This document shows positions 10,673-19,896 of a stretch of 43,579 nucleotides of DNA, piece after piece. Within the stretch, counting starts at the first letter, position 1, and the number at the start of each line of letters is the position of its first letter. The translations under genes were made by a program, and so were the position numbers. This DNA comes from Prorocentrum cordatum (lineage: Eukaryota; Sar; Dinophyceae; Prorocentrales; Prorocentraceae). The DNA is taken from positions 376,001 through 419,579 of the forward strand of contig CAUYUJ010000336.1 of NCBI GenBank assembly GCA_963575745.1, read 5' to 3'. The notes beneath the pieces were generated by a model that ran no database searches, was not told the origin of the DNA, and was given only the letters and a program-made list of their open reading frames with translations.

Positions 10673-11280
10673 TACGGATGTGTTGCATAGCTGATCTCAG
10701 GCAGGAGGTCGAATGCACGCGCAGCCTTGCTGACTGTTGGGCTAAGATTCCTCAAGTGACGGAATGCTTCATTCATCGCTTAGTATTCGGGCAGCCTCTC
10801 TTGCGAGTCCTTGGCTGTTTTGCGATTTGCCTCCTTCCCCCGTGTTTGCACATGCGTAAATCCAAATGTACATCGATAGGTTTCCCTCATCACGCAGACC
10901 AGCAGGCCGTCGAACAGTCGTTCCTGCGAGCCGCGTTATGTTCTGGTACGAATAATTCCTCACCTCCTTTCCTGATGTTCGTGCTGCTCTTCCCGTCCTC
11001 CACCTTGTCCTCCTCCTCCTCAATCCCCCCGCCCTCCCATTCCAGGAGATGCGCGCTGGAATGCCAGCAGCCCGTTGGCCGTCGACTGTTCGCTTGCAGT
11101 CCGACAGGAAGGCAGTTGCCTTTTTTGCAAACCTCTGATTACACGCAGCCGAATCCCCCAACTACTACTGTAGTTTTCTTCTGTCGGGCCGCGGGGGACG
11201 GGCGGGCGCGCCAGGCGCGAATCTGGCCCAAGTGAAGTAACGCTCTTGCTGGAACAGGAACAGAGTCAAGAAAACTGTCC
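10673..11280. other. Mixed spacer, no confident gene
   Basis: A plus-strand frame is open from 10678 to 11235 (185 codons), but its second half lies over pyrimidine-rich DNA and reads Ser/Pro/Leu. No start, splice or domain evidence supports it. Confidence 0.35.
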
Positions 11281-12440
11281 AACACCTCCCCCATTCCTTA
11301 TCGTTCTTCTTCTCTGATTTCTCCTGATGTCTCCTCCTTCGCCTACTCTTTCCTTCTCCTGTCTCGTCGTCCTCCTCCTCCTTTTCATCCTCCTCCCCAT
11401 AATCATCTTCATCGTCATCATCCTCGTCCGTGTCTTTCTTTTTCCCCCTCCCCCTCCATCCTCCCTCATCCCCGACGGCGACGACTACCACACCCTCGAT
11501 TCCGAAGACGACGACGACGACCTCCACAACCTGGGCGCGCAGGCAGTTCTTGGCCACCGCGGACTTCACGCGGTCGGTCTACGATGAGCCCCGCCCCCGG
11601 CGCACCGTCACGCGCTCCGCGCCTTTCTTCCCTCCTCCCCCAGTCCTTATTCCTTCTGCCGCTCTTCACCCTCCTACTCCTTGTGTGTGCCCTCCTCCCC
11701 CCGTCCACAGTCCCCCATCTGCCGCTCTTCACCCTCCTTTTCCTTGTGTGTGCCCTCCTCCTCCTCCTCCTCCTCCTCCTCCTCCTCCTCCTCCTCCTCC
11801 TCCTCTTCCTCTTCCTTTTCCTTCCCTCTGCTACAAATGGCCCATCATATGTGATGTTCGCATCTTGGGATCTACCTTTCAAGGCAGGTGCGTGCTAGTC
11901 CTTCACTGGAATCCCCGATGCCTTTTTTTTCCTCTTCTTGCTCGTGTGTTCGTGGGACGGTCCAGTCTAGCGGCGCGCCACCCAGAACACCGACAAGCCC
12001 TTCCCTTTGCGAATAGCCCTCTTCATCGCCCCCCCTTCCCTTTTCCTTATATCCCTCCACAGTTCCCTTTTCCATCCGAAGCTTCACTCGTATCCTTCAT
12101 CCCGCCTGCGCCTGCCGGTTTTCCTCCTCCTCCTCCTCCTCTTCCTCCTCCTTTTCCTCCTCCTACTCTTTCTCCTCCTCCTCCCTTTCCTCCTCCTCCT
12201 CCCTTTCCTCCTCCTCCTCCTCCTCCTCCTCCTCCTCCCTCTTCTCCTTGTATATTTATCATTCCCCCTCTCTTCTCTCCTCTCCTCTCCTCTCCTCTCC
12301 TCTTATCTCCCCCTCCTTCTCCTCCTCTTCCTCTCCCTGTTCCTCCTGCTGTCTCCTCCTGTTCCTCTTTCTCCTCCTCTTTTATCTCGTTGGCTATATG
12401 TTCTCCTTCCTCTCTTGTCACTCCTCTCTTCCCTTCAGCT
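11281..12440. repeat. Long interrupted polypyrimidine (CCT)n tracts
   Basis: The plus strand is almost entirely C/T at 11290-11465, 11620-11825 and 12040-12440, with pure (CTC)n near 11755-11805 and 12185-12240. Between the first two tracts, 11537-11590 has a coding-like frame (QFLATADFTRSVYDE) directly after GCGCGCAG, which could be a very small exon. The tracts may be introns with extreme pyrimidine bias or simple sequence. Open frames read Pro/Ser/Leu. Confidence 0.7.
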
Positions 12441-12667
12441 CGAAAGGTAGTTTCCTGTATCGCCTTGCCTTCCTTGCCTTTCCCTTATCATTTGCCTACC
12501 CGCTGCAATTTGGAACTGGGGCGCGCGAAGTGTACGTAACGCGCCCGTCTGGCGCCCGTTTACCGCTTTCGCTCCAGCGAGCAAAACACGATCCTTCACC
12601 CTACATGTTCGCTCATGGGTCACAGCGGGGCTGCGACTCCGTTCCGCTACCCCCCCAGGCCTCTAAA
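12441..12667. other. Spacer upstream of candidate exon
   Basis: No repeat. Ends with a C-rich tract and two possible acceptors (AG at 12657-12658 and 12666-12667). Confidence 0.4.
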
Positions 12668-13005
12668 GCCCCAATTTCCAATTTCCTGGCCTACCCTTCA
12701 ACGACGCGCTGGATCGTTTGCACACTGTTCGCTCCAATTTTGCGAAAGGAAGCGCGCGTGATCACAACCACTACAGGATCGGCAACTACACGAACCTCAC
12801 GTTTGTTCCCAACCGTCGCAAGGATCACAAGCTATACGAAGAGTACGACTTCAAAAGCTACAAGGACGGCGGCTCGCTGCCCGTACCTGCCTTTTTTTCA
12901 CCCTGGGCTTACCCAGCGTAAGTTTGAGTCGCTTGCGGATCCAGTGGCTCTGTCCATTTCATGGTCTTACATATCCACAGGAGGGGAGCCAAGTGCATGA
13001 CATGA
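12668..13005 (+). CDS. Candidate 3' end of a spliced gene, unknown protein
   Basis: A plus-strand frame from about 12668 reads some 83 residues with strongly protein-like content, such as FPGLPFNDALDRLHTVRSNF, NHYRIGNYTNLTFVPNRRKD and YEEYDFKSYKDGG. The frame would hit a stop at 12919, but a consensus donor GTAAGT starts at 12918. An acceptor CCACAG ends at 12980, defining a 63-base intron. Splicing continues the frame for a further nine or so codons to a TGA at 13003-13005. The 5' exon and start are not identified. I do not recognise the protein. Splice geometry and composition are seen in the sequence; that it is a live gene is inference. Confidence 0.4.
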
Positions 13006-13884
13006 TCAGTTGATCGACGCAAAGTTCGCAGCAGCAGCCTCAGCCAAGGACCCCGAGCAGCTCACAACTATGCTAGAGCCACGGGAAGTGCTGGCGGACG
13101 AGAGTTTGGATGAGAGGTGGACGTCAGTGGAGCGCATGGTGACTATGTTGTCAGTTCCCCAAGGCGAAGCAGATCGAGAACAATGTGCGTTCGAATTCTT
13201 GGAACATCACATGCCGCCACGCCCACCAGCCCCCATTCAGTCAGGCAGGGCGAGATCCCGATGCGCACTCCTTTTGACGATCGCGCAGTCGGCGGCATTC
13301 ATCACAGCGATGACACGACGCACGAAGTGCATTCCCACACCTACGTCGCGGGATGTCCCGAGCGCGGCGGGCGGCACAACGACGCACCGGAATGCCGCGC
13401 CCAACGCGCTGACGAGGAGGAACACATCCGGGGCAGGAGCTCACGACGGCTCCGAGGATCACGGTCAACGCCGTCGGTGGCGTCCCGGACTAGCACCTCC
13501 TGGACACGTGGGGGGGGCTCCATTCCGGACGGAAGGCCATCGGAGCGGGCATGCTCGCATTGGCCAGCGGCCTGACCTGCGTGGGCACGGGCGGTGGGTA
13601 TGACAGCATGCGACACCTCCGCACCTGGGGGCCCGAAGAGCAGCCTCGGCTTCCCTTCCAACGTTGGGCGCGGGCGGGAATGTCGGAATGACCTCGTCAG
13701 CGGTTAAATCGGACCTCCGCGAGTTTCGCCGGGCGGCCCGCGTCGCGCATCGCCTTGCTGGGTGGCCCGCGAGCGCGCGGGCGAGTGGTCGCCCGCCGTC
13801 GGTCGGCAGGGGGCCCCCATCAACGGCGACCCAGCGCCGCCGACGACCTCCCCGACGCGCTGTCTGGCCGACCGTCGGGGCCAA
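13006..13884 (+). pseudogene. GC-rich coding-like stretch upstream of gag remnant
   Basis: From 13010 one plus-strand frame reads acidic, protein-like sequence (KDPEQLTTMLEPREVLADES and ERMVTMLSVPQGEADREQ) until about 13220, after which it becomes Pro/Arg-rich. Around 13690-13760 another frame reads SDLREFRRAARVAHRL. These could be parts of a decayed retroelement polyprotein upstream of the gag-like domain, or unrelated exons. No stop-free single frame joins them. Confidence 0.25.
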
Positions 13885-14225
13885 CTGGGCGAGGAGTGGT
13901 TCGCCTCGGCAGCGTCGGAACTGATGAAATTCAACCGACTGCCGCAGAGGCGCACTGGCGACCACCTCGCGCGTTTCGACATCTTCCGCAGTCGCGCGCA
14001 ACGAGCTGGTCAGTTCATGGTCGGCCACGAAGATTCCAGCCACCGCCCAGCGCAGTCGGGGCGCCCGCCGAGCAGCTGTCCATTATTTTGCAGCGCTCCG
14101 ACGCGGCCTACCCGACCAGCGAAGCACAGCTCGCGCGCGCGACGGGCCAGCTGCGACGCTTTGGGCGCACGATTCAGGGGTCGCCCGGCAATCTCGCACG
14201 AGCGGTGCATCGGGCCCGACGGCGA
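13885..14225 (+). pseudogene. Decayed copia-like retrotransposon gag domain
   Basis: At 13891-14043 one frame reads ASELMKFNRLPQRRTGDHLA then RFDIFRSRAQRAGQF. At 14055-14219 the next frame reads VGAPAEQLSIILQR, SEAQLARATGQLRRFGRTIQ and GSPGNLARAVH. Read across the frame change, the order matches the gag domain of copia-type elements that I recall as abundant in dinoflagellate genomes: a helix with an ARFD-type block, a leucine-rich stretch, a QLxxLxxxLRRxG block and then an SPGN block. A frameshift lies between 14043 and 14055. No zinc knuckle, protease or integrase follows within the next 2 kb, so this is a fragment. Assignment is by memory of family pattern. Confidence 0.5.
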
Positions 14226-17040
14226 GCTTCTGTCGCGGGCGCGCCCTCGCAAGATCGGCCTCAGAGTGTCCGCGACACAACGGCTGGATCAAGCTGGGGC
14301 GGTCTGGGCCCATCTGCGTTGGGGCGGCAAAGGCCGCCGAGCCGTCTTGGCCGACCTGTCCGAGAATGACCCCCGACAGACATTCGCGGGTTTCGGGGCG
14401 GGCAGAGACCAGAGACAATGGAAAAAATTGTGATTCAGGGCAGGCGATGGGCCGCCGAGGTAGCCCCGCGGGCCCTGGCGGGGCGCGCCCCTAATTCCGC
14501 GAGTGCGAGTCAGAAGAACACTTGATGTGCGCGATCGCCCCCCTGCGCCGCAACCGCGGTTCTCGACTTTTGCGCGACGTCGCCATCAGTGCTCGCGCCG
14601 CCCCCGCACCTGGCGCAGCCAGGGCCGCGGGGCTCAGCGGAGCAGCGGCATTTGACGGGCGCGCGCGCGCGCGGTCTGGACGGGCAGGGGCGCCGCCAGA
14701 CCTTGGCCGCCCATGGCCGCGGGGCCGGGCGACGGCGATTCCGCGCAGAGCGCTGGCCCTTGGAATGGTGGACAGCCGACGTCGGCGTCGGCAGCGCAGC
14801 GGTCTGCGGCCGCATCCGCCATTCCAAGTTCGTCGTCGGACGGCCCGCGGCAGCAAGTGGGCCGCAGCACGCGGTCGCGACGGGCTAGCGCAGCGCCCCC
14901 ATCCTCGTCGCCCAACCCACGCGACGCCGAACCACGACGACTGCGACGGGAGATGGGCGACTTCACGGGCCACGCGCGAGCCTCGACTCAGCCGACGGAC
15001 CCCGCGACTACGTCGCAGGCCCACTGGCTGCGGCGGGGGGGCCGGCACCGGCCGCGCCCGCGGCGCCGACATCTCCAGCAGACCCGCCGACGCTATCGCA
15101 GCGCGCCCGAGTTGGCGGCGCACCCCCCCCGAGACAGGCCAAGGGGCGCGACTGGTTGGGCGGCCTCAACGCGCGAGCCGCCGCCCCCTCGCCACTAGCT
15201 GCTCGCGCGCAGTTTCCGAGCTGGGCCCGCGCGCCCTGCGCGGCTGCGCTCGGCAGAAGCGCGCCGCGTGGATTGAGTTCTAGCTGGCCGCCGCAGTCGG
15301 CTCTTGCACCTGCGTCGCCCCCAGTGCGCCGGTTCCCCCGCGGACCGGCCCCGTTCGATTCAGACAGACCAGCGGGCGTGAGCCGACCGTCGGGGGGGGG
15401 CGACATGGGCGCCCAACGGCAGCCGATCCGAGCACGGCGCGCGCGTCATTCGCGACCGCGCCCAACGACGACGACGAGCTCCGCTGCCCGCAACTAGCGC
15501 TGGAGCTACTGCGACATCAGGACGAGCAGCTGCGGCGAGGCGCGCGGAGTTGGGCGTGGGCCCTTGCCCCCCCCCCCCCGCGCTGGCCGCGGCGCCCGCC
15601 GCGCCTCCCCGGGTGGCCGTTTTCGCCAGCGACAACCAGGAGTGCCCCGTCAGTCTTGGGGCGTGCGTGCACGCCGAGAGGGCTGCACTGAGCACTGCGC
15701 CGACGCATTCTGCGCCGCGCATGCCACCTGCAACTCGCGCAGAACACCGCCGCCAGCACGGCCCGCTGCCCGCGCGCCGCGGACCAGCCGACGCCATCGA
15801 CATCTTCCGCTGCATTGGCGCAGATCGCGCGCCCGCGGGCCCGGCCCACTGCGCCGGCCAGGGGGGCGCCTGCAGGGGGCGCGCTGGAGGAGACGCCGCC
15901 GCGACAGGACAAAGCGCAGTCTCGACGCCACGGCCCGGTCAGCAGCGGGCGCAGCGGTGCCATGCAGCGCCCGCCTGGATTTTCACGTGCATCCATTTGG
16001 GCTTACTTCAGATGGGCCTACACTCCCGTGGTGGCCCACTTCGTCAGGCGCAGGTTCGAACTCGCACGACGACCCGCCATGCTACTTGGCATGTACTTCG
16101 AGCGATCGCTATCAGTAGGCACCACCGTCGGCGCCGGCGCCTGGACCGACCTCCAGGGGGCGCGGTTCGCCCAGGACTTGGCGCGGCGAGCCGCGCGGGC
16201 GAAGTTCTGCCCCTCGGGGGGAATGTTGTCATCTCTATTGCACGCGGCAGGAGCAGGTAGCAGGTCAGGAGGCGAATTGGGAGATTGGCTGCCCCATCGC
16301 GACGACGTCGCGCGACAACTCGCGCCGCTTACGGAGCTCACGCTGCTGGCGATGGGCAGCGATAGCCAGGGCCACTGCGACGTCGACGGATGAGAATGCA
16401 GCCAGTTAGAGGTGCATCCTCTCAGTGTGGATGCGAGAGCACCTGCGCGTAGCGCCGCCGGGGCGCTGCCGGCTACGAGTGCGCGCTAGCTCCGACACTG
16501 GCATTCCGCTTTACGGTGGGGATGTGGCGCCCACGGACATAGATGCATGAGCGCCACCAGACACATAAGTACATATTGCCCCACGCTCAGGTCTCGCCCC
16601 CAGAGGCATCGGCATCGCCGGCGGCGCGGCGGGCCCCGAGCACCGCGGGGAGATCAAGGACACCGTGCACAACGCAAACCCGCGGATCCACGTTGTCGAG
16701 CAGGGCCACCACAGCGCCAGCTCATCCTGGAACGGCGCAACGACGACGCCGAAATTGTCGCCCCCACCCTACCTTCATCGTATCGGGGATCGGGTGGCTT
16801 TCGACATGCGGGCATGACGTACATCAGCCCCAACGCTATCCCGAGCGACGTGGCCCGTCCGACTTCCGAGGGCCACTTCGGCACTTATGGCGCCAACTGC
16901 CCTGGGGAGCCGGCGCGCGGGGAAATCGCATGGCCGGCCCGCCAGGCTGGCCCTGCCGCCCCCCCCCCAGCAGAAATGGGCAGCAGGACCAGGACGCCCC
17001 GCCCAGGCCCCAGAGCAGGGACGGGATACATCACGGGCAC
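14226..17040. other. GC-rich decayed coding-like region, unassigned
   Basis: All frames are rich in Arg, Ala, Gly and Pro, with islands that look protein-like. Examples are RAERWPLEWWTADVGVG near 14740-14790, IWAYFRWAYTPVVAHFVRRR near 15993-16050 followed by a frame open to TGA at 16391-16393, and NDDAEIVAPTLPSSYRG near 16740-16790. These lie in different frames. I cannot assign any to a known domain. The region may be remains of the element that supplied the gag fragment. Confidence 0.35.
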
Positions 17041-17260
17041 TAGAGGCTCAGCTCCGACGTCATCCGACTCGACTTCGAGTGCGCCGTCAGCTCGCTGGAA
17101 GATAGGGCCTTCCCCAGCACCATCTACATCATGTTATCATGTTGTGGATTACGTGCGACACGAGCAGGAATGAGGTTCACCGTGTCCTCGATTCTCTGCC
17201 CGCGGACTGGCGCGCCCTGGTCAAGGACGCCGGCGCCTGGATCGCGGGGGCCTCGAGCGG
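17041..17260 (+). pseudogene. Frameshifted coding remnant, possibly retroelement
   Basis: One frame reads LSSDVIRLDFECAVSSLEDR then AFPSTIYIML up to about 17136. A second frame from 17139 reads LWITCDTSRNEVHRVL then DSLPADWRALVKDAGAWIAG. The AFPS block followed by a Trp and a VLxxL block loosely recalls motif A of LINE reverse transcriptases, but the catalytic Asp is not in its expected place. The sequence ATGTTATCATGTTG at the frame change looks like a small duplication. The downstream edge runs into a TCTTGG-type array. Confidence 0.25.
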
Positions 17261-17269
17261 TTTTGGGTC

Positions 17270-17920
17270 AGCTTGGGCCAGCTTGACGTGGTTTTGGCAA
17301 CCTTGGAAGCCGCCCTGGAGACACGGCCCAAGAGGTCTCCAAGAGTCCTACCAGGAAAGCCCGAGGAGGCCCAAACGAATGATTTTCGATGGCTTTCAGC
17401 AGATTTTGAGGTTCTGGCGCGTTTGGGCTTCCGACCGCGACAGGCCAAAGGCCTCTCTGGGCCGTTTCGCTGTTCTGTGGAACGCTTCAAGGCAGTCTTG
17501 GTGCCCTTCCGGGAGCCCTTGAGGTCATATTCGGACCCTCTTGGCCCGACTTGCGGCCCTCTCGGGGGCCTCTCGGGTTGTCTCAGCGCTATCTGGGAAA
17601 TCTGTTGGAGGGCTTTTGGGCCGCCCCGGGCGGTCGGAAACCCGAACTGGCGAGAATTTCAAAACCTTCCAACACCTGTTGGACAACGGCAGTTGTGCCC
17701 CACTCGGGCTCCCCAGAAAGGCCGCGTGGAGCTCTCTGCGACCGTTTTGGAGGATTCCTGGGCCGACTTGAGGCCCTCTAGGGTGTTTTTTGGATGCCTC
17801 ATGGGCCGCTGTGAGGTTGTTTTTAGTAAACGCTCTTGTTATCTGGGGCCGTCTTGAGCCGGTTTGTCGTCGCATCGGCAGTTGGCTTGGAGGCCATCTT
17901 GGCCGTCTTGGAGGCCGAAC
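17270..17920. repeat. Diverged TCTTGG-type array
   Basis: Words such as TCTTGGGCC, TCTTGGTGC, TCTTGGCCC and CTTGGAGGCC recur at roughly 10-13 base spacing through the block, mixed with unrelated bases. It is the most decayed clear member of the family best seen at 26143-26398. Confidence 0.6.
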
Positions 17921-18087
17921 AGAGCGCCCGGGGGCATCGTCAGAAGGGGGGCGACTTTTGAACCCCAGGGGGAGGGGGTCGAAATTTGAAAACTATGTCA
18001 AAAATGTCGTTCGAATACGTTTTAAACAACAATCCCCGTGGACTGCAGGAGCATTCTAGCACGCCCCTTCCGTGCCCGAGGCACGGT
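17921..18087. other. Spacer
   Basis: No repeat or gene was recognised in this short stretch. Confidence 0.4.
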
Positions 18088-18371
18088 GGCGGATGACGGG
18101 AAGCGCCTCCGGCGTGCACCGTTGGTTCAGGGGCTTAATTTTCTCTAACTAAGGGGTACCGATTCCATCCCGCACTTCGCTGGCGCCGTCCTGCCTCCAC
18201 TGATGACGGGAAGCGCCTCCGGCGTGCACCGTTGGTTCTGGGGAATTAAGCACCCCCAAAGGCTCCCATTTTTCGTTGGCGGATGACGGGAAGCGCCTCC
18301 GGCGTGCACCGTTGGTTCTGGGGCTTAATTTTCTCTAACTAAGGGGTACGGGCTCCATCCCGAAACTCGTT
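18088..18371. repeat. Tandem repeat, GATGACGGGAAGCGCCTCC type (3 copies)
   Basis: Copies begin at about 18088, 18201 and 18278. Each has the head GATGACGGGAAGCG and then CCTCCGGCGTGCACCGTTGG. The first and third also share a TTAATTTTCTCTAACTAAGG tail, while the second has a different tail. The head is the same as in the next array, but the body differs. Confidence 0.85.
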
Positions 18372-18821
18372 GGCGGATGACGGGAAGCGTCTTCGAGGTA
18401 CGAGAAGCAAGCGGGACGTTCTGGCTGAATCCTTGAGTAAATATATATATATATATATCTTTAACTATATGGGTTGCCGCGCTGCACGGGGTATGACGGG
18501 AAGCGTCTTCGAGGTACGAGAAGCAAGCGGGACGTTCTGGCTGAATCCTTGAGTAAATATATATATATATATATATATCTTTATATCTATGGGTTGCCGC
18601 GCTGCACGGGATTTTTCGTTGGCGGATGACGGGAAGCGTCTTCGAGGTACGAGAAGCAAGCGGGACGTTCTGGCTGAATCCTTGAGTAAATATATATATA
18701 TATATATATATATCTTTATATCTATGGGTTGCCGCGCCGCACGGGATCATTCGTTGGCGGATGACGGGAAGCGTCTTCGAGGTACGAGAAGCAAGCGGGA
18801 CGTTCTGGCTGAATCCTTGAG

Positions 18822-18856
<35 letters not shown>

Positions 18857-19128
18857 TATATATCTATGACGGGAAGCGTCTTCGAGGTACGAGAAGCAAG
18901 CGGGACGTTCTGCTGAATCCTTGAGTAAATATATATATATATATCTTTATATCTATGGGTTTTTTTCATTGGCGGATTCCCCAAAATGGCCATTTCGCTC
19001 GAGACATCCTCGAAAAATCGAGGTGTTGGAGGTTATCGTTTAAGACGTCTTATGTCAAAAATGACGGTTGACGGGAAGCGTCTTCGAGGTACGAGAAGCA
19101 AGCGGGACGTTCTGGCTGAATCCTTGAG

Positions 19129-19163
<35 letters not shown>

Positions 19164-19180
19164 TTATATCTATGGGTTGC
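18372..19180. repeat. TA-containing satellite, ~120-130 bp unit (6 copies)
   Basis: Heads (ATGACGGGAAGCGTCTTCGA) lie at about 18377, 18493, 18626, 18760, 18866 and, less complete, 19069. Each is followed by GGTACGAGAAGCAAGCGG, GACGTTCTGGCTGAATCC, a (TA)n tract of variable length, TATCTATGGGTTGC and a CGCTGCACGGG block. The fifth copy is shortened at its left edge. The sixth follows an inserted 75-bp-type unit. YIYIYI-type open frames come from the TA tract. Confidence 0.9.
18977..19068. repeat. 75-bp unit interrupting the TA satellite
   Basis: The head TTTCGCTCGAGACATCCTC is followed by GAAAAATCGAGGTGTTGG and a tail ending GTCAAAAATGACGG. This copy separates satellite copies five and six and is nearly identical to the unit at 19210-19300. 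Confidence 0.85.
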
Positions 19181-19209
19181 GGGGTGCACGGGGGTTTTTT
19201 GGGCGGATT

Positions 19210-19560
19210 CCCCAAAATGGCCATTTCGCTCGAGACATCCTCGAAAAATCGAGGTGTTGGAGGCTATCGTTTAAGACGTCTTATGTCAAAAATGACGGTT
19301 TCGCTCGAGACATCCTCAAAAAATCGGGATGTTGAAAAATATCAAAAATTTTTGTTATGCATGAAAAATGAGCGTTTCGCTCGAGACATCCTCGAAAAAA
19401 TGAGATGCCGACAGAGGTGTTTTAGAACCTCTTATGTCAAAAAAGACGTTTTCGCTCGGGACGTCCTCAGAAAATGAGCAGGTGGTCTGCCGTGCTCCCG
19501 TGTGGAGCACGGCAGACCACGGCCATTTCGCTCGAGACATCCTCAAAAAATCGAGGTGTG
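19210..19560. repeat. 75-bp units with a fixed head and changing tails
   Basis: The head TTTCGCTCGAGACATCCTC (or the GGGACGTCCTC variant) begins at about 19225, 19300, 19375, 19450 and 19525, a steady 75-base period. The tails differ from unit to unit. The fourth tail is a long hairpin made of the 20-bp array sequence, and the fifth runs directly into that array in the GGTCTGCCGTGCTCC orientation. Confidence 0.9.
19482..19520. repeat. Perfect 17-bp hairpin
   Basis: The left arm GTGGTCTGCCGTGCTCC (19482-19498) and right arm (19504-19520) are exact reverse complements around a 5-base loop. Equivalent structures lie at 21693-21739 (19-bp arms, 9-base loop) and 23777-23815 (17-bp arms, 5-base loop). 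Each sits in the same place of a higher-order repeat copy. Confidence 0.95.
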
Positions 19561-19597
19561 GTCTGCCGTGCTCCTGTGTGGTCTGCCTTGCTCCTGG

Positions 19598-19790
19598 GGG
19601 GCAAACCAGCAACACGTCAAGAAGTTACCCAGGGGACCAATCAGCAACACGTCAAGAAGTTATCCTGGGGGGCAAACCAGCAACACGTCAAGAAGTTATC
19701 CCGAAGGGGCAAACCAGCAACACGTCAAGAAGGTGCTGATGGGGGGCAAACCAGCAACACGTCAAGAAGTTATCCTGGGGGGGAAACCAT
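19598..19790. repeat. 36-bp tandem repeat (5 copies)
   Basis: CAGCAACACGTCAAGAAG recurs at 19607, 19642, 19678, 19715 and 19752 (period 35-37), each preceded by GGCAAAC or a variant. The block is present only in the first of the three higher-order copies. A 75-bp-type head follows it at about 19788. Confidence 0.9.
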
Positions 19791-19861
19791 TTCGCTCGAG
19801 ACATCCTCAAAAAATCGAGGTGTGGTCTGCCGTGCTCCTGTGTGGTCTGCCTTGCTCCTGT

Positions 19862-19896
19862 GGTCTGCCGTGCTCCTCACAGGAGCACGGCAGACC
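19862..19896. repeat. Hairpin at array polarity switch
   Basis: GGTCTGCCGTGCTCCT at 19862-19877 and its exact reverse complement at 19881-19896 are separated by three bases. To the left the 20-bp unit runs in one orientation and to the right in the other. The homologous switch in the third copy is at about 23893-23926. Confidence 0.95.

Noticed and set aside
10204-10776. 190-codon minus-strand frame through the GAC repeat
   Set aside because: Val/Ser/Arg runs come from the trinucleotide repeat; the plus strand carries the better coding signal there.
11430-12539. 369-codon Pro-rich frame
   Set aside because: Reads polypyrimidine tracts; composition alone keeps it open.
15640-15700. Cytidine deaminase-like HAE block (ACVHAERAAL) in a GC-rich frame
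   Set aside because: No PCxxC motif follows at the right distance and the rest of the frame does not resemble a deaminase.
18424-19160. YIYIYI-rich membrane peptides
   Set aside because: Produced by the (TA)n core of the satellite.
19225-19560. CRISPR array (constant repeat, unlike spacers)
   Set aside because: Few units, 19-base imperfect heads, tails shared between distant copies, no cas genes and clearly eukaryotic context.
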